64,000 nt of DNA from Thauera sp. (GTDB lineage Bacteria > Pseudomonadota > Gammaproteobacteria > Burkholderiales > Rhodocyclaceae), in assembly GCA_024235615.1 (NCBI GenBank), contig JACKMB010000001.1, forward strand, positions 248,001 through 312,000. Direction: 5' to 3'. The first letter of the stretch is position 1, and each line of letters begins with the position of its first letter. This document shows positions 43,286-50,928 of this stretch, piece after piece. The translations under genes were made by a program, and so were the position numbers. The notes under the pieces are model-generated. The model was not told where the DNA came from. It did not search any database and saw only the letters and a program-made list of their open reading frames with translations.

Positions 43286-44436
43286 TTGGCGCCTCCGTCC
43301 AGCGCGGCGACGACCTCGATGCGGCGCCCGGCGCGCAGCGCGCCTTCGCTGTAGACGACGATCTCGTCGCCCGCCGCCAGGCCCGCGCGCACCTGCATGC
43401 GCCCGTCGAGATCGCTCGCGCCCAGCTGCAGCGGCACGAAGCGCAGCTCGCCCTCCCCGCTCACCTGCCACACGCCGACCACGCCGGCTTCGCGCCGCAC
43501 GGCGGCGTTGGGGATCACCGGCGCGGCCGGCAGCGGCGGCAGCGCCAAGCTGACCTCGGCCAGCTCGCCGAGCGGCGGCATCGGTTCGGGGAGGCGGTCG
43601 AAGACCACCTTGGCGAGCAGCTCCTCGGTCACCGCGTCGGCCTTCGGCTCCACGCGCAGCACCCGGCCGGCGAGCGCCTCGCCGCTGCGCGAGCGCAGCA
43701 CGACGCGGGCCGGCAAGCCGGCGGCGAGGCCGCCCGCGTTGACCTGGTCGAGGCGCAGGTCGACCCACAGCGTCGCCGGATCGACCACCTCCACCACCGC
43801 CTGGCCGGCCACGACCGTGGTGCCTGGCTCCACCTCGCGCAGCACGACCACGCCATCGACCGGCGCGAGCAGGCGCAGGTTGGCGAGCTGGGCCTGCAGC
43901 GCGGCGCCCTCGGCGCGGGCGCGCGTGCGCTCCTCGCGCGCGGCGGCGAGGCCGGCCTCGGCGACCTCGAGCTCCTGGCGGCGGGTGAGCGCGAGCTCGG
44001 CGCTCGCCGCCTGCACGCTGCCTAGCTGGTCGTAGCGGCGCGCCTGCGCGCGCGCAAAGCCCTGGCGCGCCTCGGCCTCGCGCACCGCCGCCTCGGCGCG
44101 CCCGAGCGCGGCCTCCTGGGCGCGGATGCGATCGGCGAGGTCGACCGCCTCCATCTCGGCGAGCAGCTGCCCGGCGCGCACGCGCTCGCCCACCTGCACG
44201 TCGACGCGCTTGACCCGTCCCGCCGCGGTGGGGCCGATGCGGTAGGCGTGGCGCGCCTCCACCGTACCGATGCCGAACAGCGCGGGCGCCACCACGCCCT
44301 CCTCCACCCGGATCACCGTCACCTTGACCGGGGCGAGCGGGCCCGAGCGCATCGCCACATTCGCGAACACCGCCAGCAGCGGGACGATCACCGCGATCAG
44401 CGCGAGCGTGCGCGCCTTGGTCTTGAGCAGGCTCAT
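43282..44436 (-). CDS. Membrane-fusion adaptor (HlyD/DevB type)
   Basis: A 384-residue periplasmic adaptor. An N-terminal membrane anchor (about 8-30) is followed by a lipoyl half-motif, a long coiled coil (about 100-190: RIRAQEAALGRAEAAVREAEARQ), a second lipoyl half (LLAPVDGVVVLREVEPGTTVVAG) and a beta-barrel. It links inner-membrane ABC subunits to an outer-membrane channel. The ATG overlaps the stop of the TetR gene, so the repressor and exporter form one operon. Confidence 0.9.
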   Translation of the reverse strand: MSLLKTKARTLALIAVIVPLLAVFANVAMRSGPLAPVKVTVIRVEEGVVAPALFGIGTVEARHAYRIGPTAAGRVKRVDVQVGERVRAGQLLAEMEAVDLADRIRAQEAALGRAEAAVREAEARQGFARAQARRYDQLGSVQAASAELALTRRQELEVAEAGLAAAREERTRARAEGAALQAQLANLRLLAPVDGVVVLREVEPGTTVVAGQAVVEVVDPATLWVDLRLDQVNAGGLAAGLPARVVLRSRSGEALAGRVLRVEPKADAVTEELLAKVVFDRLPEPMPPLGELAEVSLALPPLPAAPVIPNAAVRREAGVVGVWQVSGEGELRFVPLQLGASDLDGRMQVRAGLAAGDEIVVYSEGALRAGRRIEVVAALDGGAK

Positions 44437-45035
44437 GTCGCGCTCCGGATGCCGGCCAGGTAGATGGCGAAGACGCGCGGCGCGTCCCGCCGGATGCGCA
44501 GCAGGTCGCCCGCGAGCATGGACTGCATGATCAAGCCCTGCAGGGTGCCGACGAAGAGCGTCGCCGCCGCTTCGATGTCCAGCGCCGCGGACACCTCGCC
44601 CGCAGCCTTGCCAGCTTCGAGCAGGCGGCGGATGCGCTCGCCGTAGCGCTCGAGCAGGGTGCGCGCGAGCCGCTTCGCCGGCGTGGCCTCGGCGCGCTGC
44701 AGCTCGCCGAACAGCATGCGCGGGACCCCCGGATGCTCGGTCACGAAATCCACATGGGTATGGAAGACCGCCTGCAGCGCCGCCACCGGCGAGGCGGCCT
44801 GCGCCGCCGCGCGGTCGACACGCGCCAGCAGGCGCTCGGCCACCCACTCCATGACTGCCTCCCAGATCGCGTCCTTGCTGGGAAAGTGGCGGAACAGCGC
44901 GCCCTGGGTCAGCTTCATGTGGCTGGCGATCGCCGCGGTGGTGATCTCGCCGGGGTCACGCTCGGCCGCCAGCTCGATCACCGCCTCGACGGTGACCGCC
45001 CGGCGCGTTTCGGCGGGGAGGGGTTTGGCACGCAC
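44433..45035 (-). CDS. TetR-family repressor
   Basis: A 200-residue regulator with an N-terminal helix-turn-helix (about 15-60: ITTAAIASHMKLTQGALFRHFPSKDAIWEAV) and a helical ligand-binding domain. The start is GTG 45035. It heads the exporter operon and very likely represses it from the near-perfect palindrome 16 bp upstream, relieved by the transported compound. Confidence 0.9.
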   Translation of the reverse strand: MRAKPLPAETRRAVTVEAVIELAAERDPGEITTAAIASHMKLTQGALFRHFPSKDAIWEAVMEWVAERLLARVDRAAAQAASPVAALQAVFHTHVDFVTEHPGVPRMLFGELQRAEATPAKRLARTLLERYGERIRRLLEAGKAAGEVSAALDIEAAATLFVGTLQGLIMQSMLAGDLLRIRRDAPRVFAIYLAGIRSAT

Positions 45036-45050
45036 GCTGGCTCTCGCTTT

Positions 45051-45068
45051 AGTGAGTAATTGCTCACT
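45051..45068. promoter_or_regulatory. TetR operator palindrome
   Basis: AGTGAG/CTCACT arms around TAATTG form an 18-bp palindrome with one mismatched pair, 16 bp upstream of GTG 45035. Its position suits autoregulation of the TetR/exporter operon. Confidence 0.78.
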
Positions 45069-45150
45069 ATCTTAGTCCCGCGCGAGCAATTCAGCAAAGT
45101 CGGATACTCCGGCCCCTGCCCCCTGCCGACGACCCGCGCCGCAAGCCCCC

Positions 45151-46506
45151 TCAACCGAGCAGTGGCAGCTCGACGTCCACGCGCAGGCCGCCGAGCGCAC
45201 TGCCGCGCCCGAAGCGGATCGTGCCGCCGTACTGGGCGACGATGTCGCCGACGATCGCCAGGCCAATGCCGTGGCCGGGGCGGGACTCGTCGGCGCGCAG
45301 GCCGGCGGTGCCGAGGCGATCGAGCAGCTCGGGCGGCACGCCGGGCCCGTCGTCCTCCACGCTGAAGGCGAGCCGCGCCGTCTCGGCATCGGGCACCACC
45401 ACGACCCGCACGCGCGCACGCGCCCACTTGCAGGCGTTGTCGAGCAGGTTGCCGAAGAGCTCCAGCATGTCCTCGCGGTCCACCGGCCAGGTGCGCTCAT
45501 CCGCCTCCAGCTCGATGCGCAGGCCGCGCCCGGCGTGCAAGCGCTGCAGCACCTCGACGAGCGCGCCGAGCTGGGCGCGCAGCGCGAAGCCGGCGCCGCC
45601 CGCGCCGCCGCCGGCGAGGCGGGCGCGGCGCAGCTCGCGCTCGATGGTCGCGCGCATGGTCTCGAGCTGGGCGCGGATCGCATCGGCGCCCTCCGCGTCG
45701 CCGCGCGCCGCGAGCGCGTCCGCGCTCTGGCCGAGCACCGCGAGCGGCGTCTTGAGGGCGTGGGAGAGGTTGCCCGCGGCGTGGCGGATACGCCCGAGGC
45801 GCTGCGCCTGATGGCGCGACAGGCGCTCGACCGCGGCGAGCAGCGGCCGCACCTCGGCGGGCGCGTCGGCCTCGAACTGCACCGCCTCGCCGCGCTCCAG
45901 GCGCCGGCAGGCCTCCACCGCCTCGTCCAGCGGCGCCAGCCCGCGCACCAGCACCCGCCGCTGCAGCACCAGCAGCACGAGCAGCGCCAGCCCGAGCACG
46001 GTGAGCGCCTGCACGCGGAAGGCCGCAATCGCGGCGTCGATCGCGGCCACGTCCTCGGCGAGCGCGATGCTCACCGCGCGGCCGTCGGTGCTATCGGGAA
46101 AGCGCTTCGCGAGCACCAGCAGCGCCTGCCCGGCGGGCCCGGCGAGCCGAGGCGACACGCCGTCTTCCCTGCCGGCCAGCAGGTCGAGGTCCGCATCCCA
46201 GGTCGAGCGCGAGCGCCACTGCCGCTCGCCGAGGCGCACCACGAAGTAGTGCCCCGACAAGGGCAGGTCGTAGCCCGGCCCGGCCGCGGCGAGCAGGCTG
46301 GTCTCCAGCGCCGCCTCGCCCTCCTGGCGCGCGAGCGCGTCGAGCAGATGCACATAGAGCAGGTCGGCGTCGTGATCGAGTCGGGCGAGCACGTGCTCCT
46401 CGACCATGCGGCGCGGAAAGTCGCGCAGCGCGAAGGCCAGCAGCACGCCCGCGACGAGCAGCACCAGGGCGAGCGTGAGCGAGAGGCGGCGGCGGATCGA
46501 GTTCAT
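45151..46506 (-). CDS. PhoQ-like sensor histidine kinase
   Basis: A 451-residue membrane kinase. Transmembrane helices lie near 8-28 and 165-187 with a periplasmic sensor between. The H-box GNLSHALKTPLAVL is of the PhoQ type, and the catalytic domain has NLLDNACKWARA, DDGPGVPP and GHGIGLAIV. It is the third gene after the PepSY and regulator genes. PhoQ relatives respond to divalent cations or envelope stress. Confidence 0.91.
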   Translation of the reverse strand: MNSIRRRLSLTLALVLLVAGVLLAFALRDFPRRMVEEHVLARLDHDADLLYVHLLDALARQEGEAALETSLLAAAGPGYDLPLSGHYFVVRLGERQWRSRSTWDADLDLLAGREDGVSPRLAGPAGQALLVLAKRFPDSTDGRAVSIALAEDVAAIDAAIAAFRVQALTVLGLALLVLLVLQRRVLVRGLAPLDEAVEACRRLERGEAVQFEADAPAEVRPLLAAVERLSRHQAQRLGRIRHAAGNLSHALKTPLAVLGQSADALAARGDAEGADAIRAQLETMRATIERELRRARLAGGGAGGAGFALRAQLGALVEVLQRLHAGRGLRIELEADERTWPVDREDMLELFGNLLDNACKWARARVRVVVVPDAETARLAFSVEDDGPGVPPELLDRLGTAGLRADESRPGHGIGLAIVGDIVAQYGGTIRFGRGSALGGLRVDVELPLLG

Positions 46507-46533
46507 CTTGCGGCCGGCCCGCGCGCGCGCGCC

Positions 46534-47199
46534 TCAGTCGCCGCTGCGGAACACATAGCCCTGCCCGCGCCGGGTCTCGATGCGCTCGTTGCCGAGCAGG
46601 CCGCGCAGGCGGCGGACGTAGACCTCGATGACGTTGCTGTCGCGCTCGGCGTCGTAGTCATAGACATGCTCGGAGAGCCGCGTCTTCGACAGCACCTCGT
46701 CGGGGTGGCGCATGAAGTAGCGCAGCAGGCGGAACTCGGTGGCGGTCAGCGCCTGCTCGTTGCCGGCACGATCGACCAGGCACTGGCGCGCCTCGTCCAG
46801 CCGCCAGTCGCCGGCGCGCAGCTCGGTGTCGGGCACCGGCGCGGCGCGCCGCAGCAGGGCCTGGATGCGGGCGAGGAGCTCCTCGACGTGGAAGGGCTTG
46901 CCGAGATAGTCGTCGGCGCCGGCCTGCAGGCCCTCGACGCGCTCGGCCCAGCCGTCGCGCGCGGTGAGGATCAGCACCGGCACGCGGTTCGCCGCCGCGC
47001 GCCACTCGCGCAGCACCGCGAGCCCGGGCTTGCCGGGCAGGCCGAGGTCGAGGATCACCGCGTCATAGGGCTCGGTCGCGCCCAGATGGGCGCCGTCGAT
47101 GCCGTCGCGCGCGAGGTCGACCGCGTAGCCTTCGGCGACCAGCCGGGTGCGCAGGCGCTCGCCGAGCGCCGCATCATCCTCGACCACGAGCAGGCGCAT
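46534..47199 (-). CDS. PhoP/QseB-like response regulator
   Basis: A 221-residue OmpR-family regulator: [14 protein letters not shown], the phospho-acceptor in [12 protein letters not shown], the lysine in [11 protein letters not shown], and a winged helix with [33 protein letters not shown] and [16 protein letters not shown]. It lies 3 bp after the PepSY gene and 27 bp before the kinase gene. The phased CTGAAC pair in front of the operon could be its autoregulatory site. Confidence 0.93.
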   Translation of the reverse strand: MRLLVVEDDAALGERLRTRLVAEGYAVDLARDGIDGAHLGATEPYDAVILDLGLPGKPGLAVLREWRAAANRVPVLILTARDGWAERVEGLQAGADDYLGKPFHVEELLARIQALLRRAAPVPDTELRAGDWRLDEARQCLVDRAGNEQALTATEFRLLRYFMRHPDEVLSKTRLSEHVYDYDAERDSNVIEVYVRRLRGLLGNERIETRRGQGYVFRSGD

Positions 47200-47202
47200 C
47201 GC

Positions 47203-47523
47203 TCACTTCTCCTCGCGGTCGAGCACTTCACCGCTGGCGGCATCGAGCTCGAGCTCGTGCACCCGGTTGCGCTCGTCGATCAGCTTGACCTCGTAGATCC
47301 AGCGCCCGTCCTCGCGCTCGAGCTCCAGACCGACGACCTGGCCGGGCTGGAGGGCGCGGCTGCGCGCGAGGATGTCCTCGGCCGAGAGGATCTGCCCGCT
47401 CTCGCGCAGCTGGCGGATCTCTTCCACCCGCACGCGCTCACCGGCGCTCGCACCCGAGACGAACAGCCCGCCGGCGCCGAGCAGCGCGGCCGCGGCCAGC
47501 AGGGAACGGAATCGGATCTTCAT
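47203..47523 (-). CDS. Secreted PepSY-domain protein heading a two-component operon
   Basis: A 106-residue periplasmic protein with a signal peptide (about 1-27, ending ASA) and a PepSY domain (LSAEDILARSRALQPGQVVGLELERE ... RWIYEVKLIDERNRVHELELDAASGEVL). It precedes the regulator by 3 bp, so it may act as a periplasmic modulator of the kinase. The CTGAAC direct repeat lies 48 bp upstream of ATG 47523. Confidence 0.88.
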   Translation of the reverse strand: MKIRFRSLLAAAALLGAGGLFVSGASAGERVRVEEIRQLRESGQILSAEDILARSRALQPGQVVGLELEREDGRWIYEVKLIDERNRVHELELDAASGEVLDREEK

Positions 47524-47570
47524 CTTCACTCTCCGGCGGGTTTCGGTGCAGACAGTGTGCCCGCCGCAAT

Positions 47571-47587
47571 CTGAACGCAAGCTGAAC
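47571..47587 (-). promoter_or_regulatory. 11-bp-phased CTGAAC pair upstream of the PepSY/PhoPQ-like operon
   Basis: Two identical CTGAAC hexamers start at 47571 and 47582, 48-64 bp before ATG 47523. This is the cleanest CTGAAC copy in the window and lies in front of a regulator gene. Confidence 0.75.
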
Positions 47588-47603
47588 ACGGTCCCTGCCC
47601 CGC

Positions 47604-48794
47604 TCACCCCACCTGGCAGGCCAGCCCCTTGAGGTATTCGCCTTCCGGCACCGCCAGCCCGATCGGATGGTCCGGTGCGGCCGAGAGCCGGTAGAGGATG
47701 CGCGCATCCACCCCGGCGTCGATCGCCGCGCCGGCGACGATCTTCTGGAACAGCTCCTGGCCGATGCCGCCCGAGCACGAGTAGCTCATCAGGATGCCGC
47801 CTGGGTTGAGCAGCCGGAAGCCGAACAGGTTGATGTCCTTGTAGGCGCGCGCGGCGCGCTCGGCGTGCGCGGCCGAGGGCGCGAACTTGGGCGGGTCGAG
47901 CACGATCAGGTCGAACTTGCGGCCCTCTTCCTTCAGCGCACGCAGGGCCTTGAACACGTCCGCCTCCTGCCACTCGGCGCGGCTCGCGTCGAGCTGGGGG
48001 TTGAGCGCGAGGTTGCGGCGCGCCGACGCCAGCGCCGGGCCGGAGGAGTCGATCGACAGCACCGAGGCCGCGCCGCCCGCGAGCGCCTGCAGCGAGAAGC
48101 CGCCGGTGTAGCAGAAGCAGTTGAGCACCGCGCGCCCGCCGGCGAGCTGGCCGGTGAGCAGCCGATTGTCGCGTTGGTCGAGGTAGAAGCCGGTCTTGTG
48201 CCCGCCTTCCACGTCCACCTCCATGCGCACGCCGTTTTCGACGATGGTGAGCCCGCCCGCCGGCAGCTCGCCGTGCGCACAGCCGGTGCGCGACTCCAGA
48301 CCTTCCAGCCCGCGCACCTCGGAGTCGGAGCGTTCATACACCGCCGCGCAGCCGGTCGCCTGCACCAGGCCGGCGACGATGGCGTCGCGCCACTTGTCCG
48401 CGCCCGCGCTGGTGAGCTGCAGCACCACCACGTCGCCGTAGCGGTCGGCGATCACGCCGGGCAGGCCGTCGGACTCGCCGTGGATCAGACGCATGCCCTC
48501 CTGCCCGCGCAGCGCCGGGATCGCCACCCGCCGCGCCACCGAGGCCGCCACCGCGCGCTTGAAGAAGGCATGGTCGATCGCCGCCTCGGCATCGAAGCTC
48601 CACACCCGCGCGCGGATCTGCGAGGACGGCGACCACGCCGCGCGCGCCAGCGCCTTGCCCTCGGCGGTCACCACCGTCACCGTGTCGCCCGGCCGCGCGC
48701 GGCCGTCGAGGCGATCCACCGAGCCGGCGAAGATCCAGGGGTGGCGGCGGAACAGCGAGCGTTCCTTGCCGGGGTGGAGGACGAGTTGGGCCAT
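47604..48794 (-). CDS. rlmI: 23S rRNA m5C methyltransferase RlmI-like
   Basis: A 396-residue SAM-dependent methyltransferase for a cytosine of 23S rRNA. It has an N-terminal PUA domain (LVLHPGKERSLFRRHPWIFAGSV) and a Rossmann core with NCFCYTGGFSLQAL, VLDPPKFAPS and the catalytic cysteine in SYSCSGGI. ATG 48794 gives the standard MAQLVLHPGKE start; the frame is open further upstream without homology. Confidence 0.92.
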   Translation of the reverse strand: MAQLVLHPGKERSLFRRHPWIFAGSVDRLDGRARPGDTVTVVTAEGKALARAAWSPSSQIRARVWSFDAEAAIDHAFFKRAVAASVARRVAIPALRGQEGMRLIHGESDGLPGVIADRYGDVVVLQLTSAGADKWRDAIVAGLVQATGCAAVYERSDSEVRGLEGLESRTGCAHGELPAGGLTIVENGVRMEVDVEGGHKTGFYLDQRDNRLLTGQLAGGRAVLNCFCYTGGFSLQALAGGAASVLSIDSSGPALASARRNLALNPQLDASRAEWQEADVFKALRALKEEGRKFDLIVLDPPKFAPSAAHAERAARAYKDINLFGFRLLNPGGILMSYSCSGGIGQELFQKIVAGAAIDAGVDARILYRLSAAPDHPIGLAVPEGEYLKGLACQVG

Positions 48795-48959
48795 GGCGGG
48801 ATTCCAAGGGGCGATGCAATCAGGCCGGCGAGTGTAACGGCTCGTCGTGCCATGGCCCAAGCGCAGCACCATGCGTGCAGCGACATCGACAAAGTCGATG
48901 GACGTAACGCGCGACAAAAAGCTAAGGTTCGCCCCACGCCCAGGGAGTCAGATGAATCC

Positions 48960-50525
48960 ATGAACAGCCGCGCCAAACCGACGATGCCAGCGATGCAACA
49001 ACCCGTGCTGACTGATGCCGACCTCCAGACAATCATGGATCGCGCCTTCCAGAGCGCTGTCGGCGTCATCATCGCGTCCAACGACATCGCCGCCGTGATC
49101 GCCCACCTGCGCCAGGCCCTGCGACCGCTGGCCGCACTGGTCGTCAACGAACAAGGTGGCACACCGGCCGAAATCGAGCGCGCTGCCCAAGGCATGGCGG
49201 TACGACTCGCGTACGAGCTGTGGAACGCCACCCCGATTCCCGAGAATCACTTCCGTCCGCGCAAGCTTGCGCCCCCCGAGCGCAACGCGCCCTGCCCCTG
49301 CGGCTCGCAACGCAAGTACAAGCAATGTTGCGGCGCAGGTAACGAAGGCCCGCTGATCCTGCCGCCCGACGAAATGCTCGGGCGGGTGCTCGATCACCTG
49401 CCCCGAACGCGGCTCGGCGAGCCTGTCTCGCGAGGCGTCTCACCCCACATCCTGGCGCTGGTCGCCAGCCGTTGGTGCGACGAGCAGCGCTTCGACGACG
49501 TGATCGCCTTGCTCGAGCCCCTGTTCATCGACCTCGGAAAGCTCGACGAACGCGCCGCCGACGCCGCCAACATCCTGATGAACTGCTATCTCGCACGGCA
49601 GCAGTACGACGCACGCAACGCGCTGGTCGAGCGTTTGAAAAAGTCACACAACCGCGTGTTGCGCAGTACCGGACTGCAACGCGAGGCAACGGTCTGTTCC
49701 GACCGCGGCGACATCCGCGACGCCTGGCGGGCCTTCAACGAGGCGCGCCATCTGACCCCGGACGACCCGTCGCTATCGCATCTGGAAGTGTTGTTGTTGC
49801 TCGCCGAGGGACGCGACATCGAGGCACGCGAGCGCGCGGACTACTGGACGGCCGTGCTCGCCGCCGACCCGCGCCACGACAACCGTGCCCTGATCGAAGC
49901 CCTGCACACCCTCGGGGCAGAGGCGGCTGCGGACGACCCGCTGGACGATCTGCCCCAGGACTACCCGGAGCGCCGGCTGGTGCTGCACATCGCCCTGGAA
50001 GACATCGACCCGCCGATCTGGCGCCGTGTCGAAGTGGAGAACACCCTCAGCTTCGAGGCGCTGCACCACGTGATCCAGGCCGCGATGGGCTGGGAGGATG
50101 CGCACCTGCACGAGTTCAAGGTCGGCGACCATCGCATCGGCATGGGCGACGACTACGACAACCCGTTCGACGAAGGGGTCCTGCCCGGCGAGGACGTCGA
50201 ACTCGGGCAGGTCATCGGCCGCCGCCGCAGCTTCATCTACGAGTATGACTTCGGCGACGGCTGGCGCCACCGCATCACCATCGAAAAGCGCCTGCCGAGC
50301 GATCCGCTGCGCAAACCCGCCGCCCTGCTCGACGGCGAACGCGCCTGCCCGCCGGAAGACTGCGGCGGCGTGTCCGGCTACTACAACATTCTCGAGGCCA
50401 AGCGCTCGCCGCGCAGCGCCGAGAGCCAGGAGATTCTCGACTGGCTGGGGCCGTACAAGCCGGAATCCTTCAAGCTCACAAAGCACCAGAAGCAGGTGGA
50501 CGCGCTGTTCAAGCGCATTCGATAG
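48960..50525 (+). CDS. SEC-C motif and pRiA4b ORF3-like protein
   Basis: A 521-residue soluble protein. The N-terminal helical part is followed by a SEC-C zinc-binding motif (NAPCPCGSQRKYKQCCG, about 100-118), a TPR-like helical middle (about 170-330) and a C-terminal pRiA4b ORF3-like domain (LHIALEDIDPPIWRRVEVEN, GWEDAHLHEFKVGD, YEYDFGDGWRHRI). Such proteins are common in accessory regions and have no established function. The GGGAG site is about 13 nt from ATG 48960, longer than usual. It converges with the type III restriction operon. Confidence 0.82.
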   Translation: MNSRAKPTMPAMQQPVLTDADLQTIMDRAFQSAVGVIIASNDIAAVIAHLRQALRPLAALVVNEQGGTPAEIERAAQGMAVRLAYELWNATPIPENHFRPRKLAPPERNAPCPCGSQRKYKQCCGAGNEGPLILPPDEMLGRVLDHLPRTRLGEPVSRGVSPHILALVASRWCDEQRFDDVIALLEPLFIDLGKLDERAADAANILMNCYLARQQYDARNALVERLKKSHNRVLRSTGLQREATVCSDRGDIRDAWRAFNEARHLTPDDPSLSHLEVLLLLAEGRDIEARERADYWTAVLAADPRHDNRALIEALHTLGAEAAADDPLDDLPQDYPERRLVLHIALEDIDPPIWRRVEVENTLSFEALHHVIQAAMGWEDAHLHEFKVGDHRIGMGDDYDNPFDEGVLPGEDVELGQVIGRRRSFIYEYDFGDGWRHRITIEKRLPSDPLRKPAALLDGERACPPEDCGGVSGYYNILEAKRSPRSAESQEILDWLGPYKPESFKLTKHQKQVDALFKRIR

Positions 50526-50574
50526 GCCCCAGACGCGCGGGGCCAGCCAACCGGAGTGCTGGCTCGCGCACTGG

Positions 50575-50928
50575 TCACGCAGCGGGGTAGGCAGTCACCA
50601 ACCGAGGACAGGCTGCGCCCGCGCGCAATTCCCAAACGGTGCGAATGCACGGTGTCGAGTCGTCCGGCATCCGGACATGACAATCGACCTGGAACAAACG
50701 TGCCCGCCCCGCCGGGTCGTCACGAACGCTGGCAACCGAGTTAAGGCGCGCGTGCTCGACCAGCGTCTTTGCGAAGACCTCCCAGGCCTCCGAACGCGCG
50801 CCGCGGGCGAGAAAGAAGCGCGCCTTCGATGCGCCGTCCGGGTGGGCTGTGGCCAGCAGGTAATCGACCACCTTTCTGTATTCGACCTGAGCGCACTCCA
50901 CGCCCGGCAGCTTGCGTGCCCCTATCAC
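50575..50928 (-). CDS. DUF6883-like protein, last gene of the restriction operon
   Basis: A 117-residue protein matching, by eye, the DUF6883 pattern: KVVDYLLATAHPDGASKARFFLARG at the start and VRTVWELRAGAACPRLVTAYP at the end. Its GTG start overlaps the stop of the restriction subunit gene (GTGA), so it is translated as part of the type III operon. Family members often accompany mobile or defence genes. It may be a passenger toxin, immunity or accessory protein; function unknown. Confidence 0.72.
   Translation of the reverse strand: MIGARKLPGVECAQVEYRKVVDYLLATAHPDGASKARFFLARGARSEAWEVFAKTLVEHARLNSVASVRDDPAGRARLFQVDCHVRMPDDSTPCIRTVWELRAGAACPRLVTAYPAA

Noticed and set aside
47667-48959. Upstream extension of the SEC-C protein
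   Set aside because: It is antisense to rlmI, and the recognisable protein begins at ATG 48960.
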